From: Azophilus sp965221465
GTDB lineage: Bacteria; Pseudomonadota; Gammaproteobacteria; Pseudomonadales; Azotimanducaceae
Length of the DNA: 64,000 nucleotides
Assembly: GCA_965221465.1 (NCBI GenBank)
Contig: OZ244892.1
Coordinates: 2,108,001-2,172,000 of the forward strand
Direction of reading: 5' to 3'
Each line of letters begins with the position of its first letter. The stretch's first letter is position 1. The position numbers and the translations under genes are program-made. Positions 1 to 8,181 of this stretch are shown here, one piece after another. The notes under the pieces are model-generated. The model made no database searches. It was not told the origin of the DNA and saw nothing but the letters and a program-made list of their open reading frames with translations.

Positions 1-586
1 GACGTGTCGAACTGTCGTGCGACAAACACAAGAGAAATTCTTGCGCGTAACGAAGCAGGCTTGCAGGTGATGAAGTACCCGATTTTAGGTCATTTTCGGA
101 CGATGGCGAAGCAGCCGCCCCACCCTCGGCATCGATCTGCAATCCAGGTACCCATTTCGACAAGCCATCGACAAGCCATCAAGGCTATTGACATCAAACG
201 CCTCTATTGTTTCTCTATCGAACGCTTAAACAATGACAGTGGCAGCCAGAAGACTTACCTCCTGCTTTCGAGCGGAAACAACAATCTCTTCCGGCTAGGC
301 ATTCGCGCTCTCTCGCGAACGGGTCGGGCTCGATGGACCTGTTCGTCCGCGAACGCAAAAGGGCTGCAAAGACGCGTGAAAACACCGGGCAAGCGGGGCA
401 AGAGCGCAAAATTGTCGTACTTGAAAGCACAGTTGACCAACCTCTACGCACATGGCTCTGGCCCGCATCGGTAACCGACTTTCGCCGCGAGGGCGTCGAC
501 GTTTCGTCGCTGAAGCAAAACGCGCCGTCCTGCGCGGCCACGCGGTCAGACTATCGCCGTATTGATTTCGTTCCTTGCTTGCCGAA
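1..586. other. No recognisable gene; R1 fragment at its end
   Basis: Open frames exist on both strands, but none resembles a known family and the minus-strand ones run through the R1 repeat fragment near 461-549. The first 250 bases are visibly richer in A and T than the rest of the window. I see no tRNA, promoter or terminator I would defend. Confidence 0.5.
461..549. repeat. R1 repeat, partial copy (end B)
   Basis: Starts with a degenerate inverted terminus (CCCGCATCGGTAACCGACTT) and continues through CGCGAGGGCGTCGACGTTTC. It matches the left half of the full-length copy at 27460-27656 almost base for base over about 85 bases, then stops. The other half is absent. Confidence 0.85.
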
Positions 587-1192
587 ATGCAACCCCACTC
601 TGAACGCTCGTCGGGCTCGAGGCACCTCGCCGGCGGCGCCGTCATCCTCGCGGCCGGGAAATCCAAGCGTTTCGGCAGCGACAAGCGCCTGTTTCAACTG
701 TCGGACGGCCGCACCATGCTGGAGACCACCCTGGCGGTTTACCGAGAGGCCTTCGATACGGTTTTTGTAGTGCTGCAGCCGGCGGACGAAGCCCGATTGC
801 CGCTGCCGGGCGGGCGATTGCTGCCTGACGACGTGCAGGCGGTCCATGCGCCCGACGCGGCACTCGGCATGGGCCACTCCCTGGCAGCGGGCATTCGTGC
901 AGGCCGGAGCCTCGACTTTCTATTCGTTGCGCTGGCGGACATGCCTGACGTTCGGGCCGAAACACTGCAACGCCTGCAGGAGGCGATGGACGGAACCGCC
1001 TCCATCGTACAACCGATCTACCGGGGAACGCCGGGGCACCCCGTCGGCTTCGGGAGCTTCTACTTCCGGGAACTGGAGCTTCTGACTGGCGACATCGGCG
1101 CAAAACGGGTCATTGCGGCGAACCGCCGCCAAGTAGCGCGGCTCGATGTCGACGACCCCGGCGTTCTCACCGACTTCGACGTCCCACCCTGA
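587..1192 (+). CDS. MobA/MocA-like nucleotidyltransferase
   Basis: Predicted NTP transferase of the MobA-like fold (NTP_transf_3), the family that attaches CMP or GMP to molybdopterin; about 201 residues. The nucleotide-binding signature AVILAAGKSKRFG lies near residues 18-30, followed by the Lys-Arg of the loop (DKRLF). LADMPDV is the metal-binding acidic motif. The tail DDPGVLTDFDVPP matches the MocA-type ending, which is normally a little longer. ATG 587 was chosen; TTG 575 is an in-frame alternative and neither has a clear ribosome site. No xanthine dehydrogenase or Mo-enzyme gene is adjacent, so MocA versus another sugar or cofactor nucleotidyltransferase is unresolved. Its last 50 bases belong to a segment repeated at 3961-4110. 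Confidence 0.8.
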   Translation: MQPHSERSSGSRHLAGGAVILAAGKSKRFGSDKRLFQLSDGRTMLETTLAVYREAFDTVFVVLQPADEARLPLPGGRLLPDDVQAVHAPDAALGMGHSLAAGIRAGRSLDFLFVALADMPDVRAETLQRLQEAMDGTASIVQPIYRGTPGHPVGFGSFYFRELELLTGDIGAKRVIAANRRQVARLDVDDPGVLTDFDVPP

Positions 1193-1290
1193 TCGGGCGC
1201 CGATTTCAGTGCCGGATTCAATACCCCCGCCCAGTCGGCGCGCCCCGTCGAGGTTGCTGCGGCACGTTTCGTAGCAACTGAGGTCGTACC
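1142..1290. repeat. Duplicated mocA-tail/nadK-tail junction, copy A
   Basis: About 150 bases that align, by eye at roughly 80% identity, with 3961-4110. The left part is the end of the MobA-like gene; the right part is the reversed 3' end of a nadK-type gene. The two copies bracket the monooxygenase and the phosphoesterase. Confidence 0.8.
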
Positions 1291-1300
1291 GAATTAGTCG
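1196..1300 (-). pseudogene. Remnant of NAD kinase 3' end
   Basis: Read on the minus strand, the sequence encodes YDLSCYETCRSNLDGARRLG, which aligns with the real nadK C-terminus YGHSFYESCRSKLDWASRLG at 4037-4110. Here the frame has lost the stop after the Gly-rich tail, and nothing upstream encodes the rest of NAD kinase. It is therefore a gene fragment left by rearrangement, not a second kinase. Confidence 0.7.
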
Positions 1301-1443
1301 TTCGCCGCCACATGTCTTGGATTCCGCTTGCCAAGAATATCGCACACGGTGAATTCAGATGGGTGAGATATCGGGCCTTCGAACGGCGATAGGCCAGCCC
1401 CCGCGTATAATTCGGCACCCAGCCACACAGCGGGTATCCCAAC

Positions 1444-3039
1444 ATGATCAACGTGCCGGTTTGCATTGTCGGCTGCGGCCCCATCGGGCTTACGGGCGCT
1501 TTGCTGCTTTCGAGATTCGGCGTCAATACCCTGCTTATTGAGAGGCGCGGCGAGGCCAACACCCATCCCCGGTCCAGGTTCGTAGACACCAACACCATGG
1601 AGCTCATGCGGTTCCTCGGCTTGGAAAAGGCGGTGGAGCAGACCGGGCTCGGCCCCGACTGGACGGCCTGCAACCGCTGGTTCAACGCACTGACGGGCGA
1701 TCAGATCGCCGCAATTCCCAGCCCCACATTCCACACGGTGCCGCGCAGCACCAGCCCCACGATGCCCGTCATGACCTGCCAGGACTACGTGGAAAGCGTG
1801 CTGTTGGCGAAAGCCAGGGACGATCCTCGCATTGAAATGCGCTACCGAACCGAAGCCCTCGAGATCAGCCAGGATGAGCAAGGCGCCACCGTGGTCATCC
1901 GGGATTTGACCTCCGACCAAAGGAGCACCGTTCGCGCCGACTACCTGCTCGGCACCGATGGCCCGCACAGCTTCGTGCGCCAAGCCATCGGCAGCGAACT
2001 CGAGGCCGCGCCACTGGAAAACTATGCGCAGGACGTGATCTTCGAGGCCGACTTATCCGAGTTTGTGGAAGGGCGCAAGGGCGGGCTGCTATACAACGCA
2101 ACGCCCAACGGCGTATTGGTGTTTCAGCCGCTCAACGGCATCACCCGCTGGCGCTGCCAGATCTTCAAGGCGGATGGGGAGCCGCTGTCGGAAGAGGAGA
2201 CCCTTGGCCGCATCCGGGAAGCCATCGGCGGCGGCGAGGTGCCCATTCAAATCACCAGCACCGGCATCTGGCGGCCAACGCCGGGTTGCGTGGACCGCTT
2301 CAGCCACGGCCGGGTGTTTCTGGCCGGGGACGCAGCACACATTTCGGTGCCCACGGGCGGCATGGGCAACAACATCGGCTTTGCCGGAATCCGCAATCTG
2401 GCCTGGAAGCTGGCCTATGTGCTGAAGGGCCTGGCGCCGCCTTGGATACTCGATACGTACCACGCCGAACACCGCCCGGTCGCCTTGGGCCGCGTGGCCA
2501 CGGGGGTGCAGACCACGGCGCTCATGAGGCAGATCTTCGTCGCCTACTACGCCGGGAAGGATCCGTCAGAGGGCGTGCGCCAGACTCGGCAGTACGCCGA
2601 CTACGACGGGGTGCTGCTTGGCTTTGAACTGGAATCCCCGCTGATCGCCAAGAACGCGGAACCGCCGCCAACGGTGGAGAACGCCACGATCGATTTCGTT
2701 CCAGCGGTGCGCGCTGGCCGCCGCGCCCCGCACATCTGGGTTGACGAACGGCAAGGCCTGTCCGTTCTGGATTGGTTTGGAACGGATTACGTGCTGGTGG
2801 GCGGCGCTGAGGTTGCCGCGGCGCGCTGGCGGGCTGCAGTTGGCCGGGTGGCGGACGGTGCCGGGTTCCCGGTGCGCTGGGAACAGTTGCCGCAACCGGA
2901 GGCTGCGCCCTATGACCCCCGAGGACTGGCGCTGGTCCGCCCCGACGGCATCATTGCCGATTGCTGGGGCGACGCCGAGCTCAGCGATGACGCTGCGCAA
3001 GCACGCCTGTGCGAGCAGCTTCCGCTGCCGTCATCCTAG
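1444..3039 (+). CDS. FAD-dependent aromatic monooxygenase (PheA/TfdB type)
   Basis: Class A flavoprotein hydroxylase (FAD_binding_3), the family that uses NAD(P)H and oxygen to hydroxylate phenols, polyketides and related rings; 531 residues, cytosolic. The dinucleotide motif VGCGPIGL is at residues 9-16. The second FAD motif GRVFLAGDAAH, with GD at about 295, is followed by the helix PTGGMGNNIGFAGIRNLAWK. A thioredoxin-like C-terminal region, usual in the phenol-hydroxylase branch, fills the last 150 residues. Substrate cannot be read from sequence. It stands alone between two copies of a duplicated junction, so it may have arrived with the neighbouring phosphoesterase as one segment. Its stop is followed at once by an R1 repeat. 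Confidence 0.85.
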   Translation: MINVPVCIVGCGPIGLTGALLLSRFGVNTLLIERRGEANTHPRSRFVDTNTMELMRFLGLEKAVEQTGLGPDWTACNRWFNALTGDQIAAIPSPTFHTVPRSTSPTMPVMTCQDYVESVLLAKARDDPRIEMRYRTEALEISQDEQGATVVIRDLTSDQRSTVRADYLLGTDGPHSFVRQAIGSELEAAPLENYAQDVIFEADLSEFVEGRKGGLLYNATPNGVLVFQPLNGITRWRCQIFKADGEPLSEEETLGRIREAIGGGEVPIQITSTGIWRPTPGCVDRFSHGRVFLAGDAAHISVPTGGMGNNIGFAGIRNLAWKLAYVLKGLAPPWILDTYHAEHRPVALGRVATGVQTTALMRQIFVAYYAGKDPSEGVRQTRQYADYDGVLLGFELESPLIAKNAEPPPTVENATIDFVPAVRAGRRAPHIWVDERQGLSVLDWFGTDYVLVGGAEVAAARWRAAVGRVADGAGFPVRWEQLPQPEAAPYDPRGLALVRPDGIIADCWGDAELSDDAAQARLCEQLPLPSS

Positions 3040-3120
3040 CGCGCATCTGTCACCAACTTCCTGCTGCGGACGCCTATGCACACGCCCTCGCGACGAAAGT
3101 TGGTGACGGATGTGTGCTAG
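3036..3120. repeat. R1 repeat, short form
   Basis: Inverted termini CGCATCTGTCACCAACTTC and AAGTTGGTGACGGATGTG enclose only about 45 bases (CTGCTGCGGACGCC... ...CTCGCGACG): an internal deletion of the long form. CTAG occurs on both outer edges (3036-3039 and 3117-3120), either as a 4-bp duplication or as part of the palindrome. It lies 3' of the monooxygenase and includes its stop codon. Confidence 0.85.
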
Positions 3121-3124
3121 TGAG

Positions 3125-3907
3125 CTACTGAATCGGCGGCACGTCCACAATCTTGTCCGGCCGAAACAGTCGGGATTGCCGCTCTTCGCCGAGGTATCCG
3201 GTGGGGTTGCCAATGCAGCGGGTCGCGCCTTCCTGATAGTCGTAGGCCTCGTGGGTATGGCCCGAGATCCAGAGCGTTGCGCCAATCTCACGCACCAGGT
3301 CCGGCTTGTCGTTTATGAAGTACGGGTTCAGCGGGTCGCCGTCGAACTTCGGATGCATCGCCCCTTTGGTCGGCGGCCAGTGCGTGATCACCACATCCAC
3401 CTTGGCCGCCTGGGCCTTCAGCGCTTCGGTCTGCATCAGGTGGTGCTCAATGTGTCGAGCCAAGGTCCATTCGCCTCCGCCCCAACGCCACCAGAAGTCG
3501 TTGATGCCCCGCTCCACTTCCCGGTGATAGTGCGCCCCCCAACCGTCGTCGGGTGCGGAGTTCCAGAGGTCGGAGTACCAGGGCGCTCCCCAGAAACGCA
3601 CGCCGTCGATTTCGACGCCTTCAGTCACGAGGTAGTGCAAGCCTGGGTGGGTTTCCGCGCGCCGACGCCAGGCCGTGTCCACGTCTGCCCGGCGGCATTC
3701 CGTGTAGTACTCGTGATTGCCCGGCACATAAATCACCGGGGACGCTTCCAGTTCACGCTCGACAAACCGCCACGCATTCATGTCAACGCCGATGTCTCCG
3801 GCCAGGATGAGCAGGTCCCGGTCAGGCACCGGGAGGAATGCCGCTTCACCAGGCAGGTGACCCGGGCAGCCCTCGAGGTGCAAGTCGGATGCGATCTGAA
3901 CTTTCAT
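3125..3907 (-). CDS. Calcineurin-like metallophosphoesterase
   Basis: Predicted cytosolic dinuclear-metal phosphoesterase, 260 residues. All five metal-binding blocks are visible: D8-L-H10, GD at 37-38, GNHE at 63-66, H176 in THWPP, and GHTH at 216-219. The N-terminus MKVQIASDLHLE is typical of small stand-alone family members of unknown substrate. The gene is convergent with the FAD monooxygenase and runs in the same direction as nadK, but the duplicated junction segment separates it from nadK. The closest described proteins are generic serine/threonine-phosphatase-like or YfcE-like enzymes; no specific role can be assigned. Confidence 0.85.
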   Translation of the reverse strand: MKVQIASDLHLEGCPGHLPGEAAFLPVPDRDLLILAGDIGVDMNAWRFVERELEASPVIYVPGNHEYYTECRRADVDTAWRRRAETHPGLHYLVTEGVEIDGVRFWGAPWYSDLWNSAPDDGWGAHYHREVERGINDFWWRWGGGEWTLARHIEHHLMQTEALKAQAAKVDVVITHWPPTKGAMHPKFDGDPLNPYFINDKPDLVREIGATLWISGHTHEAYDYQEGATRCIGNPTGYLGEERQSRLFRPDKIVDVPPIQ

Positions 3908-3960
3908 GGCGCCCTATTATGCGTTGCCATGCCCCCCGCGCCCAATTTCTCCGGCGCTGA

Positions 3961-4110
3961 ATCGAAATCGACGACCGCGGCATTCTGACCGACTTCAAAG
4001 TCCCGCTCTGATTGGGTGCAGGTTTCAGCGCGGGAATCAATCCCCCCCGCCCAGCCGGCTCGCCCAGTCGAGCTTGCTGCGGCAGGATTCGTAGAAGCTG
4101 TGGCCGTAGG
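3961..4110. repeat. Duplicated mocA-tail/nadK-tail junction, copy B
   Basis: Partner of 1142-1290. Its left 50 bases (3961-4011, plus strand) encode EIDDRGILTDFKVPL followed by TGA, the detached tail of a MocA-like gene with no gene body in front. Its right part is the genuine 3' end of nadK. Confidence 0.8.
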
Positions 4111-4939
4111 TATACAGCAGCCGCAGGGGTGATCCGTACTTGCGGATGTGCACGACATCGCCGCTTTCGAGATCGATTTCGACCTGCGAATCGCAACTCA
4201 CCTTTGCCCGGTCCACGGTTCCGATCGTCACGGCGATGCCGGAACTGCCGCGCACAACCAGCGGGCGCGACGTCAGGGTGTGCGGAAACATGGGTACGAT
4301 GACGATGGCATCCAGGGACGGGTGCATGATCGGCCCGCCGGCAGACAGCGCATAGGCGGTGGAACCGGTCGGCGAGGCGACGATCAGCCCGTCGGAGCGC
4401 TGTTCGTAGACGAATTCGCCGTCCACCTCGAGCGAGAATTCCATCATCCGCGCCATGCTGCCCGGGTGCACCACCACATCGTTCAGGGCGGGTGAGCCGC
4501 CGATTCGATCACCGCCCCGGTGCACCTCTGCTTCCAGCAGAAAGTGGTCCTCGACCCGGTATTCGCCATCGAGAACTTCGCCGAGCTGGCGACGGATGCG
4601 GCCCGGCGCGATGTCGGCGAGAAACCCCAGACCGCCCCGGTTGATGCCGAGAACCGGAACGCCCGTGTGAGCAAGGTCGCGCCCTACGCCAATCAGACTG
4701 CCGTCGCCGCCGACCACTACCACCAGGTCGCAGCGCCGCCCGATCGAGGCGCGATCGTCCACGTCCAGACCCGCGCCGTTCAGCATGGCGGCCGTATCGT
4801 TCTCGACGATGACGCCGAGGCCCCGCTCCTCGAGGCAGTCGATCACCGCTTGCAGGCTGTCGGCTACCGGCCTGCCCGGCCGCCCGATCAGGCCAACGCA
4901 GGTGAATCGATTGCCGGATTTGTCGCGCTTTCCCGCCAT
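4037..4939 (-). CDS. nadK: NAD kinase
   Basis: Phosphorylates NAD to NADP with ATP; cytosolic, 300 residues, usual length. The GGDGS motif is at residues 77-81 within VVVVGGDGSLIG, followed by the NDVVVHPG block. The glycine-rich SDGLIVASPTGSTAYALSAG, characteristic of the family, comes next. The last 25 residues (YESCRSKLDWASRLGGGD) are duplicated as a remnant near 1200-1290. The start ATG 4939 is the only one that retains the first beta strand (FTCVGLIGRPG). It is monocistronic here, divergent from cysE. Confidence 0.95.
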   Translation of the reverse strand: MAGKRDKSGNRFTCVGLIGRPGRPVADSLQAVIDCLEERGLGVIVENDTAAMLNGAGLDVDDRASIGRRCDLVVVVGGDGSLIGVGRDLAHTGVPVLGINRGGLGFLADIAPGRIRRQLGEVLDGEYRVEDHFLLEAEVHRGGDRIGGSPALNDVVVHPGSMARMMEFSLEVDGEFVYEQRSDGLIVASPTGSTAYALSAGGPIMHPSLDAIVIVPMFPHTLTSRPLVVRGSSGIAVTIGTVDRAKVSCDSQVEIDLESGDVVHIRKYGSPLRLLYTYGHSFYESCRSKLDWASRLGGGD

Positions 4940-5140
4940 CGGTCAACCCTACACGACCCGGTCGGGCATCGACAACGACGCTTCAATGGCGCCGATGTCA
5001 TTTCACCTGTCGGGATGGGGCATCGCCTCTCGGCGAACGGGGCTGTCTGGAGTTCGGCGATCCTGGGCCGGGGCGAACCGTGGTAATCTGTGAAGCTGCC
5101 ACGCAGGCATGCGCCATCGCCCGACTCATGGGGAATTCAC

Positions 5141-5983
5141 ATGTCCAGCGCCGAACACGAACGCTACCTCGATGCCCTGGGCGGCGACGTGGGGCTTGGG
5201 GAAATCCAGGCAGCGGGCGATCTCTGGCTGGTCATGTGCAACGAGGCGCGCACCAAGGCCAGCGAAGAGCCGATTCTCGGCAGCTATTTTCACGCCACCA
5301 TTCTCAACCACCGCAATTTCGGCTCGGCGCTCAGCTTCCGGCTTGCCAGCAAGCTGGACAACCCGATGCTGCCGACGATGCTGATCCGCGACGTGATCCA
5401 GGAAGCGATCTCAGCCGAACCGGATATCCTGCGCGCGGCCGAAGTGGACATCCTGGCAACCTGCACGCGTGACCCCGCCTGCCAGGACCTGTCGACGCCG
5501 TTCCTGTTCTTCAAGGGCTTTCACGCCCTGCAGGCTTACCGGATCTCGCACTGGCTCTGGCGGCAGGGCCGCAAGACGCTGGCGCAATTCTTTCAAAACC
5601 AGATCAGCGTCACCCTGGGCGTCGACATCCATCCGGCCGCCCGTTTCGGCGCCGGCATCATGCTCGACCACGCCACCGGGCTCGTTGCCGGAGAAACGGC
5701 CGTCGTCGAGGACGATGTGTCGATACTGCACGCGGTCACTCTGGGCGGCACCGGCAAGGAGACCGGCGACCGGCACCCGAAGATCCGGCGCGGCGTATTG
5801 CTGGCGGCCGGCTGCAAGGTTATCGGCAACATCGAGGTGGGCGAAGGCGCCAAGGTCGGCGCCGGCAGCGTGGTGCTCGAGGACGTTCCGCCGCGGGTCA
5901 CCGTGGCCGGCGTTCCCGCGCGAGTCGTCGGCAAGACCAGCGGCGTGCCCGCGCACCTGATGGATCACGGGCTGGAATCTTAG
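5141..5983 (+). CDS. cysE: Serine O-acetyltransferase
   Basis: Makes O-acetylserine from serine and acetyl-CoA, the first step of cysteine synthesis; about 280 residues. The N-terminal helical domain contains DLSTPFLFFKGFHALQAYR. It is followed by the left-handed beta-helix of hexapeptide repeats, with catalytic His in LDHATGLVAGE and in GDRHPKI. The C-terminal GVPARVVG is typical of the family. ATG 5141 is preceded by GGGGAA and gives the usual N-terminus (SSAEHERYL); an upstream ATG at 5090 lacks family similarity. No iscR or cysK is adjacent. Confidence 0.93.
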   Translation: MSSAEHERYLDALGGDVGLGEIQAAGDLWLVMCNEARTKASEEPILGSYFHATILNHRNFGSALSFRLASKLDNPMLPTMLIRDVIQEAISAEPDILRAAEVDILATCTRDPACQDLSTPFLFFKGFHALQAYRISHWLWRQGRKTLAQFFQNQISVTLGVDIHPAARFGAGIMLDHATGLVAGETAVVEDDVSILHAVTLGGTGKETGDRHPKIRRGVLLAAGCKVIGNIEVGEGAKVGAGSVVLEDVPPRVTVAGVPARVVGKTSGVPAHLMDHGLES

Positions 5984-6070
5984 CCCGCTGCCAGACTCGG
6001 TCGGCGTCGGCCCCATAAAGCGTCCGAATCTGAGATTATATCGGTCGACTGAGGCATCGAGGAGAATTCC

Positions 6071-6127
6071 ATGCGAGTTGCAGCATTCGCAATCAAGTAT
6101 CGCGCCGGGTTGGCGGCAGCGCTTTGA
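6071..6127 (+). CDS. 18-residue leader ORF
   Basis: ATG at 6071 follows a strong ribosome site (GAGGAGA, 6 bases upstream) and encodes MRVAAFAIKYRAGLAAAL. Its TGA overlaps the TTG start of the next gene as TTGA. The downstream gene has no ribosome site of its own, so translation is probably coupled through this peptide. It could instead be the true N-terminus of the membrane protein, separated by a frameshift. Inference from sequence layout only. Confidence 0.55.
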   Translation: MRVAAFAIKYRAGLAAAL

Positions 6128-6543
6128 GCACACCGCCCGTCAAGCGCACCAGCCGTCCGCTCTATTCCATTGACGGCATCGTCATCGGCACCCTGCTCGG
6201 CTCCCTGATCGCCGGCATCTACATGATGATGGCGAATTACGTTGCCCTGGGCTCCCCACGGCTGGCGCGGCAAGCCCTAATCGGCGGCATGGTTCTCTAC
6301 GTACTGGTGCTGCTCGCGAGCTGGGCTGCGCCGCCGAGCTTCTGGGTGGCCCTGTTCTTCGCCCTGGGCCAGGCACTGCTCGCCTACCTGATCGCCAAGC
6401 GCCTGCAAGGGGCGAGCATCGGCTACTACGCCGAGCGGGGCTCGCCGATACACGGCCTCTTCCGGTCAGCCCTGGTGGGGTTGCTGGCAGGCGTGTTCTC
6501 GGTCTTCGTCGTGCTGATTCTGTCCGCACTGGCGGCGGTTTAG
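6124..6543 (+). CDS. Small integral membrane protein, unknown function
   Basis: 139 residues with about four hydrophobic segments: around 17-40 (IDGIVIGTLLGSLIAGIY), 52-67, 70-92 and 112-138. A short Arg/Lys-rich N-terminus suggests an inward-facing start. I do not recognise a family. The TTG start is dictated by the TTGA overlap with the leader ORF; no ATG precedes the first membrane segment. It lies between cysE and a CurA-like gene with no functional link to either. Confidence 0.6.
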   Translation: MSTPPVKRTSRPLYSIDGIVIGTLLGSLIAGIYMMMANYVALGSPRLARQALIGGMVLYVLVLLASWAAPPSFWVALFFALGQALLAYLIAKRLQGASIGYYAERGSPIHGLFRSALVGLLAGVFSVFVVLILSALAAV

Positions 6544-6554
6544 CGCCGTTCGAG

Positions 6555-6709
6555 TCAGAACAGCGCTTCGCAACCCGTGCCGTCCAGGCACTCGTCCACG
6601 AAGGCGCGATTGGCGAGATCGAGGCGGGCGCGCTCCGATCTTCGATCATGAAGCCAACTCGTTCGACGACGCCCGGATTGTAGGTGTCGGCGGGCAGCCC
6701 GGACGCCAT
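6555..6709 (-). pseudogene. Possible gene remnant, frameshifted
   Basis: The minus strand reads MASGLPADTYNPGVVERVGF then MIEDRS in one frame. It continues convincingly in a neighbouring frame as RARLDLANRAFVDECLDGTG followed by CEALF and a stop. The two pieces together look like a real protein end broken by a one- or two-base shift near 6633. I cannot name the family, and nothing upstream of 6709 extends it. Confidence 0.35.
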
Positions 6710-6816
6710 GGTAATCCCCGGTCAGCCGAACGCGGGCGGATGCGTTATAGTCGTCGCCTCGACTTGCCAGCAAGCAAGTCGCCCCGACGCCCAGGAAAAA
6801 CACCCCAGGAAAGGAA

Positions 6817-7836
6817 ATGAACGTCAATCGCCAGTGGATTCTTGCCAAACGTCCCTTCGGAATGGTCAACGAAGGCAACTTCGAGTACCGGGAAGTGCCC
6901 ATTCCAAAGGCCGGTGACGGCGAGGTGCTCGTGCGCACCCTGTACCTCTCGTTCGACCCCACCCAGCGCGGCTGGATGGAAGACCGGGAAAGCTACATGC
7001 CCCCTGTCGAAATCGGTGAGCCCATGCGGGCCGGGACCGTCAGCCAGGTCGTCGAGTCCAACCACGCCGATTACCAGACCGGCGACCTCGTTCAGAACCT
7101 GGGCGGGTGGCAGGATTTTTCGGTCATTCGTCCATCCCCGGCAATACCCATGCTGAACAAGCTGCCGCCCGGTGTGGAACCGGAGGCAATCCTCTCCGTA
7201 CTCGGCACCACCGGCCAGACCGCCTATTGGGGCCTCATGGACCTCGGCATACCGCAAAGTGGCGAAACCGTGCTGGTGTCCGGCGCTGCGGGCGCCACCG
7301 GTTCGGTAGCGGGGCAGATTGCACGAATCAAGGGGTGCCGGGTCGTCGGTATCGCCGGTGGTGCGGAAAAGTGCAACTGGCTTACCGAAGAGGCCCGCTT
7401 CGACGCCGCCATCGACTACAAGAACGACGATGTGGAAGCGCGCATCGGCGAACTCTGCCCGAACCGGGTAGACATATTCTTCGACAACGTCGGCGGCGAC
7501 ATCCTGGAAGCCGCGCTCAATCACATCAACATGCGCGCCCGGGTGGTGATGTGCGGCGGCATCTCGGGCTACAACGCGACCTCGCCGGTTCCGGGCCCCA
7601 CCAATCTCATGAACATCGTGGTGATGCGAGCGCGCATGGAGGGCTTTATCGTTATCGACTACATGGACCGGTTCGCAGCCGCCGCCGAGGAACTGATGGG
7701 CTGGGTACAGAGCGGTGAACTGGTCTACCAGGTCGACATCCAGGAGGGGTTCGAGAACATTCCGACCACCCTGACCCGGCTGTTCACGGGGCAGAACCGG
7801 GGCAAGCAGCTGCTGAAGATCGCGGACCCTTCCTGA
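6817..7836 (+). CDS. NADP-dependent oxidoreductase, CurA-like MDR
   Basis: Zinc-independent medium-chain reductase of the CurA / leukotriene B4 12-hydroxydehydrogenase family, which reduces activated double bonds of enones with NADPH; 339 residues, usual length. The N-terminus NRQWILAKRPFGMVNEGNFE is diagnostic. The Rossmann motif VSGAAGATGSVAGQIA is at about residues 151-166, and FDNVGGDILEAAL and the C-terminal GQNRGKQLLKI are conserved. AAGGAA precedes ATG 6817. Physiological substrate unknown; likely detoxification of unsaturated aldehydes or ketones. Confidence 0.9.
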   Translation: MNVNRQWILAKRPFGMVNEGNFEYREVPIPKAGDGEVLVRTLYLSFDPTQRGWMEDRESYMPPVEIGEPMRAGTVSQVVESNHADYQTGDLVQNLGGWQDFSVIRPSPAIPMLNKLPPGVEPEAILSVLGTTGQTAYWGLMDLGIPQSGETVLVSGAAGATGSVAGQIARIKGCRVVGIAGGAEKCNWLTEEARFDAAIDYKNDDVEARIGELCPNRVDIFFDNVGGDILEAALNHINMRARVVMCGGISGYNATSPVPGPTNLMNIVVMRARMEGFIVIDYMDRFAAAAEELMGWVQSGELVYQVDIQEGFENIPTTLTRLFTGQNRGKQLLKIADPS

Positions 7837-7856
7837 AGATATCCTCTGACGCCGGC

Positions 7857-7901
7857 ACGCATCTATCACCAATTTCCTGCTGCGGGCCGATGCGCTCGCA
7901 T
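7857..7901. repeat. R1 repeat, end A only
   Basis: GCATCTATCACCAATTTCCT followed by GCTGCGGGCCGATGCGCTCG: the outer 45 bases of end A, with no matching right terminus. An R2 element begins 20 bases further on, so the two families are almost abutted here. Confidence 0.75.
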
Positions 7902-7922
7902 TCGTGCGGCCGTATCTTTCGT

Positions 7923-8171
7923 ATGCGAGTTTCGAACCCGACGCGCCGGAACGCGGACGTGAAAGCAACAAAGGTTCGCTGGGAGAGAATCGGTGTGCGG
8001 TGCGCGTATCCGGCACCTTTAAAGCTCGTGCTTGCGCCCATCGTAGCGGTAAGCAGGTCCGCTTGGCGTGCCGGATGCGCGTACCGCATACCGGTTCGCG
8101 GAGCCGGATCGAAGAAACGGTTCCTCACGTTAACGAAATCAATAAAATCAATCACTTGGAAAAAGGGTTGC
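7923..8171 (+). repeat. R2 repeat element
   Basis: About 249 bases, beginning ATGCGAGTTTCGAACCCGAC and ending just before the next ATG at 8172. It contains the two inverted arms around AATCGGTGTGCGGTGCGCGT and ACGCGTACCGCATACCGGTT, and the A-rich tail AAATCAATAAAATCAATCAC. A small frame from the first ATG encodes the shared core LVLAPIVAVSRSAWRAGC. It lies in the gap between the CurA-like gene and the convergent paaX. Confidence 0.85.
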
Positions 8172-8181
8172 ATGAAAGGGG

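Noticed and set aside
4..474. 156-codon ORF at the left edge
   Set aside because: No recognisable family, unusual composition for this genome, and it ends in the R1 fragment.
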